From NCBI GenBank assembly GCA_023391635.1, contig JAEWAQ010000013.1:1-64000 (forward strand): a DNA stretch of 64,000 nucleotides. The letters are read 5' to 3'. This document shows, piece after piece, positions 17,697-26,908 of the stretch. The notes under the pieces are model-generated. The model was not told where the DNA came from, did no database searches, and saw only the letters and a program-made list of their open reading frames with translations. The position numbers and the translations under genes were made by a program. Each line of letters opens with the position of its first letter. Position 1 is the first letter of the stretch. Source of the DNA: Bacillota bacterium (lineage in GTDB: Bacteria > Bacillota > Bacilli > Paenibacillales > Paenibacillaceae).

Positions 17697-18431
17697 TCAA
17701 CCGAACAGATCCTGCAGAGCCACCTGCAATCCGTCGAAATAATAGGAACAAGCGATATGGCCGGCGCTTGCAAGATAGGTCACGCTATTCTCGATATCGC
17801 CATCCGCCAATTGATGCACCATGATCGATTCGTTCGCCGGATCGACGACCCAATACTCCTTCACGCCGCATTGCATATAAAGGTCGAGCTTCTTCACCAT
17901 GTCCTTGCCTCTGGTGGACGGAGACAGCACTTCCACGGCAAGCGTCGGCACGCCCATATACCGGTCCCGATCGTTGCGGTTGTCCCGGTCGCAGATCACG
18001 ACGATGTCCGGCTGAACGACGCAGATGTTGTCCTCCGCCTTGCGGAATGTAATGTCGAACGGGGAAGTAAGCGGCGTGCAGCTCTTGCCCTTGAACCAGT
18101 TGTAAAAGGCACCGTGCAGCTCGTGAACGGCATACTGGTGCTTGTACGAAGGGGACGCCAGGTGATAGATCACCCCGTCGATCAACTCGAAGCGCTGCTC
18201 CGAGTTCTCCACTAGCTCCAGGTATTGCTCATACGTCACCCAACCGCCGCTCGTCTTGTACTCCGCGGCGCCTTCCATGACCCGATCGGCATCCGGCCCG
18301 ACGCATGGCACGATCTTGGCAATGTCCCTGCCCTTGCGCGTCACGATAATTTCCTCATTCGCCTCAGCGAACTTCAAATATTTGCCAAAATTGTTCTGAA
18401 CCTGCGTAGACGGCACCCGCACGACGATCAC
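17697..18431 (-). CDS. Phd/YefM-like antitoxin domain fused to Uma2-family (DUF820) nuclease-fold domain
   Basis: 244 residues from a GTG at 18431; a GTG three codons in is also possible. Residues 1-50 resemble Phd/YefM antitoxins (VPSTQVQNNFGKYLKFAEANEEIIVTRKGRDIAKIVP), which bind operator DNA. After a short linker, residues 66-244 are a Uma2/DUF820 domain: FELIDGVIYHLASPSYKHQ, the VQPDIVVICD strand with the PD pair, and AVEVLSPST with the downstream Glu, followed by KLDLYMQCGVKEYWVVDP. This is the PD-(D/E)XK nuclease fold. Its natural substrate is not known. The gene stands alone with its own promoter, flanked by identical palindromes, which suggests self-repression by the N-terminal domain (inference). 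Confidence 0.85.
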   Translation of the reverse strand: MIVVRVPSTQVQNNFGKYLKFAEANEEIIVTRKGRDIAKIVPCVGPDADRVMEGAAEYKTSGGWVTYEQYLELVENSEQRFELIDGVIYHLASPSYKHQYAVHELHGAFYNWFKGKSCTPLTSPFDITFRKAEDNICVVQPDIVVICDRDNRNDRDRYMGVPTLAVEVLSPSTRGKDMVKKLDLYMQCGVKEYWVVDPANESIMVHQLADGDIENSVTYLASAGHIACSYYFDGLQVALQDLFG

Positions 18432-18436
18432 CCCAA

Positions 18437-18506
18437 TTAGCTAACTTGTGATTATTATCCCCATTTTTAGCCATAATGTCAAACCCATATTTTTTTTATT
18501 AGCTAA
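18437..18506 (-). promoter_or_regulatory. Promoter of the Phd-Uma2 fusion, flanked by two TTAGCTAA palindromes
   Basis: On the minus strand TTGACA (18477-18482), a 17-base spacer and GATAAT (18454-18459) form a near-consensus sigma-A promoter. The 8-bp palindrome TTAGCTAA occurs at 18437-18444 (near the start point) and at 18499-18506 (upstream of -35). A related TTAGCCATAA lies in the spacer (18467-18476). This arrangement suits an autoregulatory operator. Confidence 0.8.
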
Positions 18507-18548
18507 TTAAATGACGACACTTAGCCAAATTCACCTGGCGCTGGTCAC

Positions 18549-20411
18549 TCACTTCCCGAATCTTCTTTCTTTGGCTGGCGAACAGAGCAGCTTGGGAATC
18601 GTCAAGGTAACTGTCGTTCCTTCGCCCAGCACGCTGTGCACGGTCACCCCGTATCGGGCGCCGAACTGCAGCTTGATGCGTTCATCCACATTCTTGATGC
18701 CGTAGCCGTTGCTCCCATTTCCTTCCTCGGCAAACAGGGACTCCAGCTTTCTCTGCGTCATGCCCGCGCCGTCATCCGCTATCGTAAACACAACGTCGTC
18801 TCCGACTTCATCCGCTTCAATCCGTATGTGCACGACAGTATAGCTGCCGTCCATGGCATGCTCGAATATATTTTCGGCAAACGGCTGCAAAATGACTTTC
18901 ACGGTATAATAATTGAGCACATGGTCCGATATGCGGTACGTTACCCGAAAAAACTCGCCCTTGCGAATGCGGTAAATTTCAAGGTAGGCATTGACCTGGG
19001 CCAGCTCGTCGCCGATTCTGATCAAATCCCTGCCATTATTCAAGGTCATTCGATAAAACAGGACGAGCGACTTCACCATGACGACGATCTTGTCATTCTC
19101 GCCGACCTCGGCCAGCCTGCTGATCGAAGACATCGAATTGTACAGGAAGTGGGGATTGATCTGCGCTTGAAGCGCGTGAAGCTGGGCATCCTTCTTGTCC
19201 AGATTGGCTTGGTAATTGTCTTTGATCAGAAGCTCCAGCCGTTCCGCCATGTTGTTGAATACGGATGCGAGTATGCCGAACTCATCCTTGCCGACTTCAT
19301 CGATGCGAACGGCAAAGTTGCCCTTCTTGAATATTTGCATTTGTCCGATGACCGTCTTGATGCGTCTGGAGAAAGAAGCGGAGAGCATAAACGTAATGAC
19401 GAATAAGAAGAGAATCGTCAAGAGGCCATAGATTAATGTGGCATTGCGGATTTCTCCGACTTTGTCCGTAATGTTCCGAATCGGGAAGACGCTTACCATC
19501 TGCCAGCCGTAATCGGACAGTTCCCCTCTGACAAGGATTCGATCGTCCAGGATGCGGCTTGCAGGGTTGTCCTGCCAGGTCAATAAAGCGTCGATCGTCG
19601 CGCGGTTTTGCTGCAGAAATACGCTTTTTTCCGGCTCCATCGACAGCAGCGAGCCTTCCTTGCCGAAGATCAGATTGAAGCCTTTTTCCGACGAATCCAT
19701 GACGTCTTCCCGGCCAAGTATATCCTCCAGCTTTACCGTCAGCCGCAACATCCCGATCTTGTCATTGGTATAGTCGGCATAGTTGACCATTTCCCGCAGC
19801 AAGGAGATATTGCCATAGCGCAAATCCTCGCCGACCTGCTGCCAGACATAACGATCTGCATGGCCATCGCTTCTGACCGCTTGAAACCAGCTCCGGTGTT
19901 TGACCCGGTCGTAATTGATAATCTGGTAGAATTGACCGCCGGCGTCCAAATAATCGTATTGCTGTTCTCCAAGCCCGGCGATATTCTCAAAATTGGTGGG
20001 CAAAATCTCGCTGCCGTGATCGTTATAGCGCATCAGCGCCAAATATATGCCTTTGCCCGTCGCGTTCAACATCGATTGCAACGCAGGCTCCAGAAATCCG
20101 GTGTGCAAATTGAATTCTTCGTAGTAGTCGATATTTTGGGCGGAAACAAGGTTTTGAATCCGTTGATTGTCATAGATCGTATTCGCCAGAAAGACATAGC
20201 TGTTCAGCCTTTGTTCGATTGACGCAATCGTATTTTGCTGAAGTTGATAAATAAGGTTAAGACTTTGCTGCTCCACGGATTGCACAGATTGATTGTATGA
20301 GAAATAACCGAGGCCCGCGACCGGGATAATCGAAACCAGAAAATACGAGATGAACAGCTTGTTTTTGATTTGCAAGTCATGAAACAGACGCCGGACGCCC
20401 TTCGGCTTCAT
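18549..20411 (-). CDS. YesM-family sensor histidine kinase
   Basis: 620 residues from the ATG at 20411, whose ATGA overlaps the stop of the response regulator gene; an in-frame GTG three codons earlier is possible. Membrane helix near 18-40, a large extracellular cache-type sensor region, a second helix near 310-330 (YGLLTILFLFVITFMLSASF), HAMP, then the dimerisation segment with INPHFLYNSMSSI, whose His (about 419) is the phosphoacceptor in the YesM/LytS class. The HATPase domain has the G box DDGAGM near 547 and GYGIKNVDERI. It senses a signal outside the cell, usually a carbohydrate in this family, and phosphorylates the regulator encoded just upstream. The nearby LplABC cluster is the probable target (inference). 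Confidence 0.95.
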   Translation of the reverse strand: MKPKGVRRLFHDLQIKNKLFISYFLVSIIPVAGLGYFSYNQSVQSVEQQSLNLIYQLQQNTIASIEQRLNSYVFLANTIYDNQRIQNLVSAQNIDYYEEFNLHTGFLEPALQSMLNATGKGIYLALMRYNDHGSEILPTNFENIAGLGEQQYDYLDAGGQFYQIINYDRVKHRSWFQAVRSDGHADRYVWQQVGEDLRYGNISLLREMVNYADYTNDKIGMLRLTVKLEDILGREDVMDSSEKGFNLIFGKEGSLLSMEPEKSVFLQQNRATIDALLTWQDNPASRILDDRILVRGELSDYGWQMVSVFPIRNITDKVGEIRNATLIYGLLTILFLFVITFMLSASFSRRIKTVIGQMQIFKKGNFAVRIDEVGKDEFGILASVFNNMAERLELLIKDNYQANLDKKDAQLHALQAQINPHFLYNSMSSISRLAEVGENDKIVVMVKSLVLFYRMTLNNGRDLIRIGDELAQVNAYLEIYRIRKGEFFRVTYRISDHVLNYYTVKVILQPFAENIFEHAMDGSYTVVHIRIEADEVGDDVVFTIADDGAGMTQRKLESLFAEEGNGSNGYGIKNVDERIKLQFGARYGVTVHSVLGEGTTVTLTIPKLLCSPAKERRFGK

Positions 20412-22051
20412 GGTCTGCACCGCTCCCTGTACTCGCTTGGCGTGACCTGGAAGACAGCCTTGAAATTTTTGATAAAGGTAGGGATATCCCGGTAGCCCAC
20501 CTTGGCGGCGACTTCATAAGCTTTCAGCTTATAATCCTCGAGATAGGCTGCCGCCTTCCGGATGCGGTATTCCGTCAAGTATTCGCTAAAGCTTTTGCCA
20601 GTTTCTTGTTTGAACAGGCCGCCGAGATAATTCGGCGAATAGAACATCGCTTCGGCAATCAGCTTTAACGAGATGTCATCGCGATAATGCTCGGCGATGT
20701 AGTGCAGCACTTCCTCGATAATTTTACTTGGCCGCATCTCGTTGCGGTTGCGTAGATAATTGAGCATCGCTCCGATCGTCGTCTCCATCCATTGGTGGAT
20801 ATCCGCGAGCGTCTCCAGCCGTATCAGTTGATCCCAGAGAATGACATCCGCTCCGAAGATGTCGGCTACCCCCGCGTTGCGATCCTGCAGCGCCGCTTGC
20901 ACCCGGTTCAGGATATTGAGACAATAATCATGAATCAGGCGAAGATTATCGGTCTTCTCCCCTGCCAATCGGTTGAATACATCCGCCAGCGCCTGCTGAA
21001 CCCTGCCTTCGTCGAAGTGATACAGGCTTTGGGCCAATTCGCGATCGACCTGTTCAAGCGTTGTGCCCGATTCCTCACTGTCCGCTCCGCCGCGCGCGAA
21101 CAGTACTCGCCCCTTGCCTTCATAAATTTTACCCGCCATGGCCTGCAGGCTGTCGTTGTAAGATCGGCATAGCGTATCCGGCTGGGCAACGAAGGAGCCT
21201 ACGCCGATTGTTACGCTCATCCCGATCTCCTCGCGCGCTCGCTTGATTGTCGCCAATGCCAAGTCACGAACGATATCTGCCGGAAGCCTGGCCGCTTCAC
21301 AGGATGTTCCCGCCACGGCTGTTTGCGAGCCCGCAGGAAAACTGAGAATCGCCGCATATCGATGCGTTTCCAGCTGAACGGCTTCGACAAGCCAAGGGCC
21401 AGCCGTATCCTCGACGATTCGCTGAAGCGCTTCCGTATCGAATGCCGCAGCAATCGCATCGTCCATGTATCGACGCTTGAAATCGTCTACCTCCAGGAGC
21501 AGCACCGTATGATCGCCGCGGTCGAAGGCCAGGCCCAATATCGCCAGCTTGATCTGCCGTTCCTCATGCCCCGCCTTGCCGCGCAACAGATCGGTCAACA
21601 GTTTTTTACGCACCAGTGCCTTGCTTTCGTTCACCGTGTAATACAACACGTCTTTCTCCTGGCGCTCCTGCCGTTCCCGCGAGATATCCGCCACAACCCT
21701 GCCGATGGCATCGGTCAATTCCGCCGTGTCTACCGGCTTCAACAAATATTCGAATGCATTCAGCCTGAGCGCATCTTTGACAAATTCGAAATCGTCATAT
21801 CCGCTCACAAAAACGACCCTCACGTCGGGCGCAATCGCCTTGGCGCGTTCAGCAAGCTGAAGGCCTGACATGCCGGGCATCTTGATATCCGTGATCAGAA
21901 TATCGGGCATCTGCGAGGCGAGCACCTGGATCGCGCTGGCGCCGCTCTGTGCCGTATGCACCTCGGCGATGCGGTACGTCTCCCAGTTCAGCTGTCTCAC
22001 CAAACCTTCCCGGTCGAGTCTTTCATCGTCCACGATCAGCAGCTTGAACAT
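20408..22051 (-). CDS. YesN-family response regulator with AraC-type DNA-binding domain
   Basis: 547 residues. The receiver domain has the acidic pair VDDE (8-10), phosphoacceptor Asp55 in ITDIKMPGMSG, and the conserved VFVSGYDDFEF and LKPVD signatures. A long middle region (about 130-430) of the type found in YesN proteins follows. The C-terminus (about 445-547) holds two AraC helix-turn-helices (LIAEAMFYSPNYLGGLFKQ and AAKVGYRDIPTFIKNFK). It activates sugar-uptake and polysaccharide-degradation genes when phosphorylated. The ATG has AAGGAGGGG nine bases upstream. It overlaps the kinase gene by four bases, so the two are translationally coupled. Confidence 0.95.
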   Translation of the reverse strand: MFKLLIVDDERLDREGLVRQLNWETYRIAEVHTAQSGASAIQVLASQMPDILITDIKMPGMSGLQLAERAKAIAPDVRVVFVSGYDDFEFVKDALRLNAFEYLLKPVDTAELTDAIGRVVADISRERQERQEKDVLYYTVNESKALVRKKLLTDLLRGKAGHEERQIKLAILGLAFDRGDHTVLLLEVDDFKRRYMDDAIAAAFDTEALQRIVEDTAGPWLVEAVQLETHRYAAILSFPAGSQTAVAGTSCEAARLPADIVRDLALATIKRAREEIGMSVTIGVGSFVAQPDTLCRSYNDSLQAMAGKIYEGKGRVLFARGGADSEESGTTLEQVDRELAQSLYHFDEGRVQQALADVFNRLAGEKTDNLRLIHDYCLNILNRVQAALQDRNAGVADIFGADVILWDQLIRLETLADIHQWMETTIGAMLNYLRNRNEMRPSKIIEEVLHYIAEHYRDDISLKLIAEAMFYSPNYLGGLFKQETGKSFSEYLTEYRIRKAAAYLEDYKLKAYEVAAKVGYRDIPTFIKNFKAVFQVTPSEYRERCRP

Positions 22052-22076
22052 GGTCCGCCCCTCCTTGTTTCTTGCG

Positions 22077-22805
22077 CTATATTGCCTCTATCGCATTATA
22101 AACCTTTGCGTCGATGAGGACATCCGCTTCTTCCACATGCCGTTCTATCCATTCTTCGTATGCTTGATCGATATACTTGAATTTTATGATTTGTTTAACG
22201 TCGCTGAATTCCTCCCCGGCGTACAACCCGCTCTTTTCCTCATTATACATTTGCCTCAACTTGTCATCCGATATGCCGAATTCATGCTCGGAAAGCCGCT
22301 CTTTCAATTGATTGACCCTATTATTGAACAGATATTTGGAATATTCGGCTTCTCCGTATGCCGCAGGGCCGTAAATCACTTTGTTGCGCTTAAGGTCCTT
22401 CTGTCTTTGCTTGTTTGTCTCCTCCCAGGCAGCTATAAAGCTCTTATATCCGATATCTGCCTGAATTCCGTATGCTTTGAGCAAGATTTGCTGGACCTTG
22501 AATTGAACAAGCTCATCCAATGTGATTTTGCGAATCCTATCGAGCGGCGACTCCTCTCCATACCGGTCTGTCCAGAACGTTTTTCCGCCGTCGGCGCCAT
22601 AGTTCCTTTTGAAATAAGCATATATCTCCGCACGGTTCTCCGCCATCTCCACCTTGAACTCTCTTGCGTAGATCGGTTCATTGTTTACCGTGGCTACAAC
22701 AACCCATTCGGTGACGGGATGGTGAACGATTTTGCCGTATAGCATAAATAAGCCGACCGCTGCGACAAGCGCGATAACAACCCTTGTCGCCAGCTTCCTC
22801 TTCAT
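22077..22805 (-). CDS. SurA-N-like membrane-anchored secretion chaperone candidate
   Basis: Start at the ATG at 22805 (GGGGGGAG five bases upstream) rather than the open frame to 22883. 242 residues. An N-terminal signal anchor (residues about 6-27, VIALVAAVGLFMLYG) is followed by an extracytoplasmic helical region resembling the SurA/PrsA N-terminal fold (VNNEPIYAREFKVEMAENRAE, then KITLDELVQFKVQQILLKAYGI). No parvulin catalytic domain can be seen, so isomerase activity is doubtful. It sits between the beta-helix protein gene and the YesN/YesM genes. It may help a neighbouring exported protein fold (inference). The family call rests on overall pattern, not on a strict motif. Confidence 0.7.
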   Translation of the reverse strand: MKRKLATRVVIALVAAVGLFMLYGKIVHHPVTEWVVVATVNNEPIYAREFKVEMAENRAEIYAYFKRNYGADGGKTFWTDRYGEESPLDRIRKITLDELVQFKVQQILLKAYGIQADIGYKSFIAAWEETNKQRQKDLKRNKVIYGPAAYGEAEYSKYLFNNRVNQLKERLSEHEFGISDDKLRQMYNEEKSGLYAGEEFSDVKQIIKFKYIDQAYEEWIERHVEEADVLIDAKVYNAIEAI

Positions 22806-22832
22806 GTTATCTCCCCCCTTACAGATTGCCAA

Positions 22833-22860
22833 GAGCAGTCTGCTGAATAACAGACTGCTC
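22833..22860 (-). terminator. Stem-loop between the beta-helix and SurA-like genes
   Basis: A perfect 10-bp stem (GAGCAGTCTG at 22833-22842, CAGACTGCTC at 22851-22860) with an 8-base loop, 28 bp before the next start codon. The following bases are not a clean T run, so it may be a partial terminator or an mRNA-stabilising hairpin that lowers expression of the genes downstream. Confidence 0.6.
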
Positions 22861-22949
22861 TCCCTCCGGCTATTGTTGCCCATCAGGCGTCGCTGCTTAC
22901 CGAAGGAACTGCGGCTATGACGCGGTTATCGTAATTTCGAGCGTATCAG

Positions 22950-25940
22950 TCACGTCTGTGAAGTCGGACCGATTACGGTGAAATCATCGATATAGCCGAA
23001 TCCTCCCGTTCCTTTCCACACGAATATTCTGGCGGAAGTATTCGTTGCGCCCGTTGTGAATGTAAGGCTGACATTGGCATAGTCTGTCGACGTCACCGAA
23101 TACGCGATTTGCGTGCCGCCGTAGTCCGTAACGCCGATGCCCATGCTTTCCCCGGTATTGGCAACCTTTCCCCACCCGCTGAACGAGTACGTTGTATTGG
23201 GCAACAGATTGTCTATTATCTGCCTGATCCCTCCGTTGCCGGAAGCACCATCCACCTGGCCGGCGTATTGTCCGGAACGCTGGTCATGGTTCACGATGAC
23301 CGAGTTGCCCGTAACGCTCCATGGAGGGAGCCCGCCGGATTCAAAGCCTCCGTTATGGACCAGTTCATAGGCATCGGTCGGCCCGAAGATGCTGAAATCG
23401 TCGACATAGCCTTCGCCGGCCGTATCTTTATAGACGAAAATTTTGGCGGTTGTATGATTCGGGCCGGTGATGAACGTTACCGATTTCTGCACATAGGCAG
23501 CGGATTCGACATCATTGGCCACTTGCATGTCATTGTCATCATAGGATTTGACGCCGATGCCGAAATCGTCGCCGCCGTTCTCCGTTCTTCCCCATACCGT
23601 CAGCGTGTACCTGGTGTTGGGCAGCAAGTTGAAGATCTCTTGCTCCACGCCCGTACTTCCTCCGGTTCCGTCAACCATGATGCTGTACGAACCGCTGTGC
23701 ACGTTATTCGGGTCGTCGTCGATCGCATAAGTGCCATAGCCGCTCCAGGACGTTAGATCTCCCGTTTCGAATCCGCCGTTATCGACCAGTTCCCGCTCGT
23801 AATGGTCGCCGGGCTCCGGCATCGACTCGGCGATCCTGATCAAGTCGACATAGCCGTCGGCGCTTCCGATGCCGGCGCTATTCCCATTATCCGCGAAGAC
23901 GGTAACCGAAGTATGGGATACGCCAGTCGTGAACGTAATCAGGTGCTGATTGAAAGCAGTGGAGGTTGCCGATACCGTTTTCTGATCCCTCGGCACTCCG
24001 TTGTCCAACGTCGCATCCCGATAGCTGTGCACGCCAATCGTCAATGGCGCGTCCCCGTCATCGACTTTCGCCCACAGGACCAACGTATAAGTCGTCTCGG
24101 GCAGCAAGCCCGCAACCGTCTGTTCGAGATGTCCGCCAGCCGCTTCGATCCGAGCCGAATAGGAACCGCCATGCGCGTTGTCCGCAGCGATCGATGCTCC
24201 GCTGTTCGCTGTCCACGCATTCAGATTGCCGCTTTCGAAGCTGTAATTGTTGACCCTGTATTCCGGCACAGAAGGCGCGGGCAACGGATGCAGGATCGGA
24301 TCATGCGGCTGTGCGCCATATTCCAGCGCTCCGATATCCGGCAACCCGTCATCGACCACATTTCCGAAGAAATCCATCCTGCCCGTATCGACGTCGATCG
24401 CTTTCCCGGCATCAATCAAGGGCGAGCCGACCTGCAGTTCATAAGCATCCGCAGTCGTCATACCGATACTCGCTCCGCCAGCATCGACGAACATCGGATC
24501 GGCCGTGACGGCATTGATATCGTAAATCGGCGCGGAAACGCCGTAATAGCTGTTGTTGTCGTATTTGAATGCGCCGGAAAGATAGAACCTGGCATTCTGC
24601 CTCCCAGTCCATTCATTCACCGGGTTGTTCGGGCTATTGTTTAACACGTAGAATGCATTGTTTTCAAAGACGGTCTCGCCTGCCAACCCGTTCCACTCTT
24701 CATTCTGCACGATATCGCCGTCAATGTTCTCGCCGACATAGATCGTATTGTTATAAATCCGCGAAAATCTCGTCCCCGGGCCGACCAGGCGGAATACGCG
24801 CATCCCGTCATTCTGGCTGATGTTGTAACGAATCGTCGCATTATAGCTGCGTTCCGCGGCATTGGCATCTCCGGGGCTGCACAGCAGCATGAAGCCTCCT
24901 TCGTTATCATGGCTGTAATTGTACTGGTATATCGTGCCGTCCGTTCCATAGTCGCTGTCGAATGCCTGTCCGTCTCCATGCGTGTCTGTCGCCTGTGTCA
25001 AATAAGCTTCGTTGAACTGGATGATTGCATTCGTTGATTGATACGGGAATATGGCGACGGAAGATTCCGTCGTTCTGTTCCTGCAATAGCTGAGCAGGTT
25101 GTATTCGACCAACGGAGAATTGCTGCCGATCACAATGATGCCGTCTCCGCCAATATCGTGCAGCACATTGCCTCTAACCACTACATTCGTGTTGTTCCTG
25201 TTGGAATAATCCCCGTCATGGTCCGCATCGTAAGCAAAATTAATGCCGGTTCTGTCAACCTTCTCGATCCGGTTGGATTCGAACAGAATATCGTTGAAAT
25301 AAGTCATGGGCGCATTGCCCTTGAGCCTGCCGATAATACCGCCGGAATCCTTGTCGTTGTTGTTGGCGTCAATATCGTGTATGAAGCAATTTCTGATATA
25401 AATGTGGTTGATAACGCCATAATCTTCACCGATGATCGATATGCCGCGGCGGTGTTCATTGCCGTTCGCATCAACGTTGAAATCGTCGTCGTTCGTAATT
25501 TCGAGATTGTTAATTTCCCAATATTCTTGGTTATACAATGAAACAACGGCCCGATAATTGCCTTCGACGGTAATGCCGCCGCCATTGCCATTGATAATCG
25601 GCTTTATATCCCCGCCGTATTTATCGATGACGATAGGCAATCCGCTTGTGCCCGAGCCCGACAGCGCCAAATACTGACCGTTCCATACACTGCCCGACTT
25701 CAGCAAAATTTGGTCGCCTGGCTGGTAATCACCCTCATTCAGTTTCGTTAAAGACTGCCACGGCGTCAGTTCGCTCAAACCGTCATTGTTGTCATTCCCG
25801 CCGATGGAATCCACATAGTAGGCAGTGCCGCCCGAGGCGTGGGCAGGTTTAGGAACGCCGGTAAAATTGAAGGATATCAGCATAAGAACTGCAACAGCAA
25901 ATCGCCCATAAACGGAAATCCGATATAGATTATTAGACAT
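22950..25940 (-). CDS. Secreted right-handed parallel beta-helix protein with three C-terminal carbohydrate-binding-like repeats
   Basis: 996 residues. The ATG at 25940 has GAAGGAGG eight bases upstream; a signal peptide ends near PAHA (about residue 35). Residues about 40-545 are a parallel beta-helix of the pectate-lyase/chondroitinase B-like superfamily: AYYVDSIGGNDNNDGLSELTPW (DUF1565-like start) and many NNTIYVG/GNVLHDIGGDGI coils, ending in GALEYG. Three tandem CBM4/9-like domains follow (about 560-700, 715-850, 865-996), each starting NxxFExGxLxxW and containing LLPxTxYxxxxWxK. It probably binds or cuts an acidic polysaccharide outside the cell. Lyase or hydrolase chemistry cannot be decided by eye. 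It sits in the LplABC-type importer cluster. Confidence 0.88.
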   Translation of the reverse strand: MSNNLYRISVYGRFAVAVLMLISFNFTGVPKPAHASGGTAYYVDSIGGNDNNDGLSELTPWQSLTKLNEGDYQPGDQILLKSGSVWNGQYLALSGSGTSGLPIVIDKYGGDIKPIINGNGGGITVEGNYRAVVSLYNQEYWEINNLEITNDDDFNVDANGNEHRRGISIIGEDYGVINHIYIRNCFIHDIDANNNDKDSGGIIGRLKGNAPMTYFNDILFESNRIEKVDRTGINFAYDADHDGDYSNRNNTNVVVRGNVLHDIGGDGIIVIGSNSPLVEYNLLSYCRNRTTESSVAIFPYQSTNAIIQFNEAYLTQATDTHGDGQAFDSDYGTDGTIYQYNYSHDNEGGFMLLCSPGDANAAERSYNATIRYNISQNDGMRVFRLVGPGTRFSRIYNNTIYVGENIDGDIVQNEEWNGLAGETVFENNAFYVLNNSPNNPVNEWTGRQNARFYLSGAFKYDNNSYYGVSAPIYDINAVTADPMFVDAGGASIGMTTADAYELQVGSPLIDAGKAIDVDTGRMDFFGNVVDDGLPDIGALEYGAQPHDPILHPLPAPSVPEYRVNNYSFESGNLNAWTANSGASIAADNAHGGSYSARIEAAGGHLEQTVAGLLPETTYTLVLWAKVDDGDAPLTIGVHSYRDATLDNGVPRDQKTVSATSTAFNQHLITFTTGVSHTSVTVFADNGNSAGIGSADGYVDLIRIAESMPEPGDHYERELVDNGGFETGDLTSWSGYGTYAIDDDPNNVHSGSYSIMVDGTGGSTGVEQEIFNLLPNTRYTLTVWGRTENGGDDFGIGVKSYDDNDMQVANDVESAAYVQKSVTFITGPNHTTAKIFVYKDTAGEGYVDDFSIFGPTDAYELVHNGGFESGGLPPWSVTGNSVIVNHDQRSGQYAGQVDGASGNGGIRQIIDNLLPNTTYSFSGWGKVANTGESMGIGVTDYGGTQIAYSVTSTDYANVSLTFTTGATNTSARIFVWKGTGGFGYIDDFTVIGPTSQT

Positions 25941-25979
25941 AAATTCATCCTCCTTCGAACTTTTCGGTGGATCAACTCA

Positions 25980-26864
25980 TCATTCGATCGGTTGCTTGTG
26001 CTCGTTGAGCGTAAAGCCTTCGCCCCTGACTTCACGAGCATCGCTGACGACGACAAAAGCATGCGGGTCTACACGATGGACCAACGATTTAATCCGGACG
26101 ATCTCGTTTCTGCCAATGACGCAATAGATGACCTCTCTCTCTCTGCCGGTATAAGCGCCCGTGCCGTTCAATATCGTGGCGCCGCGCTCCATTTCATGCA
26201 TGATGGCATGGGAGATCGCGCCGGATTGATCCGAAATAATCGTGACCGCTTTGGCTGCGGATGCCCCTTCTTGCACGATATCAATGATACGCGAGCCCAA
26301 ATAGACGCACACCAGCGTGTACATCGCACGTTCACGGTCCAGATAGGCGGCCATGGAGACGGCGATGACGATAAAATCCAACACAAACAGCGTCCTTCCG
26401 ATGCTGATGCCCCAATATTTATGCGCAATGCGGGCAAGGATGTCGGTGCCGCCCGTCGTGCCGCCATAGCGAAAAATAATCCCGAGCCCTACGCCGACGC
26501 CGGCGCCGGCGAAGAGCGAGGCGAGAAAAAGATCATTCGGCATCGGCTCGCCATAGCCTTTGAACAGCTCCAGAAACACCGATACGGCCGTTGTCGCGAA
26601 AATCGTATACACGAATGAGCGCGGGCTTAAAATTTTAAAGCTCATCAGGAAGAGCGGGATGTTCGCCAGAAGCATAAACCAGCCGGGCGGGAAACCGAAC
26701 AGCGCGTTCAACGTGAGAGCGATGCCCGTGAACCCGCCTTCCGCCAGACCGTTTGCAATATTGAAATAGTTGATGCTGAAAGAAAAAATCGCCGCTCCAA
26801 CAAGCATTGCAGCGGCGTTTCTCAAATGAAATGTAAGCTTGCCGATTGAAAAGCGCAACAGCAA
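25980..26864 (-). CDS. YitT-family membrane protein (DUF161 + DUF2179)
   Basis: 294 residues from a TTG start with AAAGG five bases upstream. Five to six membrane helices make up the N-terminal 200 residues, including the family signatures GLAEGGFTGIAL and RYGGTTGGTDILA. The C-terminal cytosolic DUF2179 domain is seen in AITIISDQ-like strands and GATILNGTGAYTGREREVIYCV. Function is unknown for the family; members are common and multicopy in spore-formers. It lies 44 bp after the sugar-binding lipoprotein gene, on the same strand as the importer and beta-helix genes, possibly only read through from that unit. Confidence 0.92.
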   Translation of the reverse strand: MLLRFSIGKLTFHLRNAAAMLVGAAIFSFSINYFNIANGLAEGGFTGIALTLNALFGFPPGWFMLLANIPLFLMSFKILSPRSFVYTIFATTAVSVFLELFKGYGEPMPNDLFLASLFAGAGVGVGLGIIFRYGGTTGGTDILARIAHKYWGISIGRTLFVLDFIVIAVSMAAYLDRERAMYTLVCVYLGSRIIDIVQEGASAAKAVTIISDQSGAISHAIMHEMERGATILNGTGAYTGREREVIYCVIGRNEIVRIKSLVHRVDPHAFVVVSDAREVRGEGFTLNEHKQPIE

Positions 26865-26908
26865 TCGACCCTTTCTTTCTATCGCATGCAGCTTCGGCCG
26901 ATCATTCT

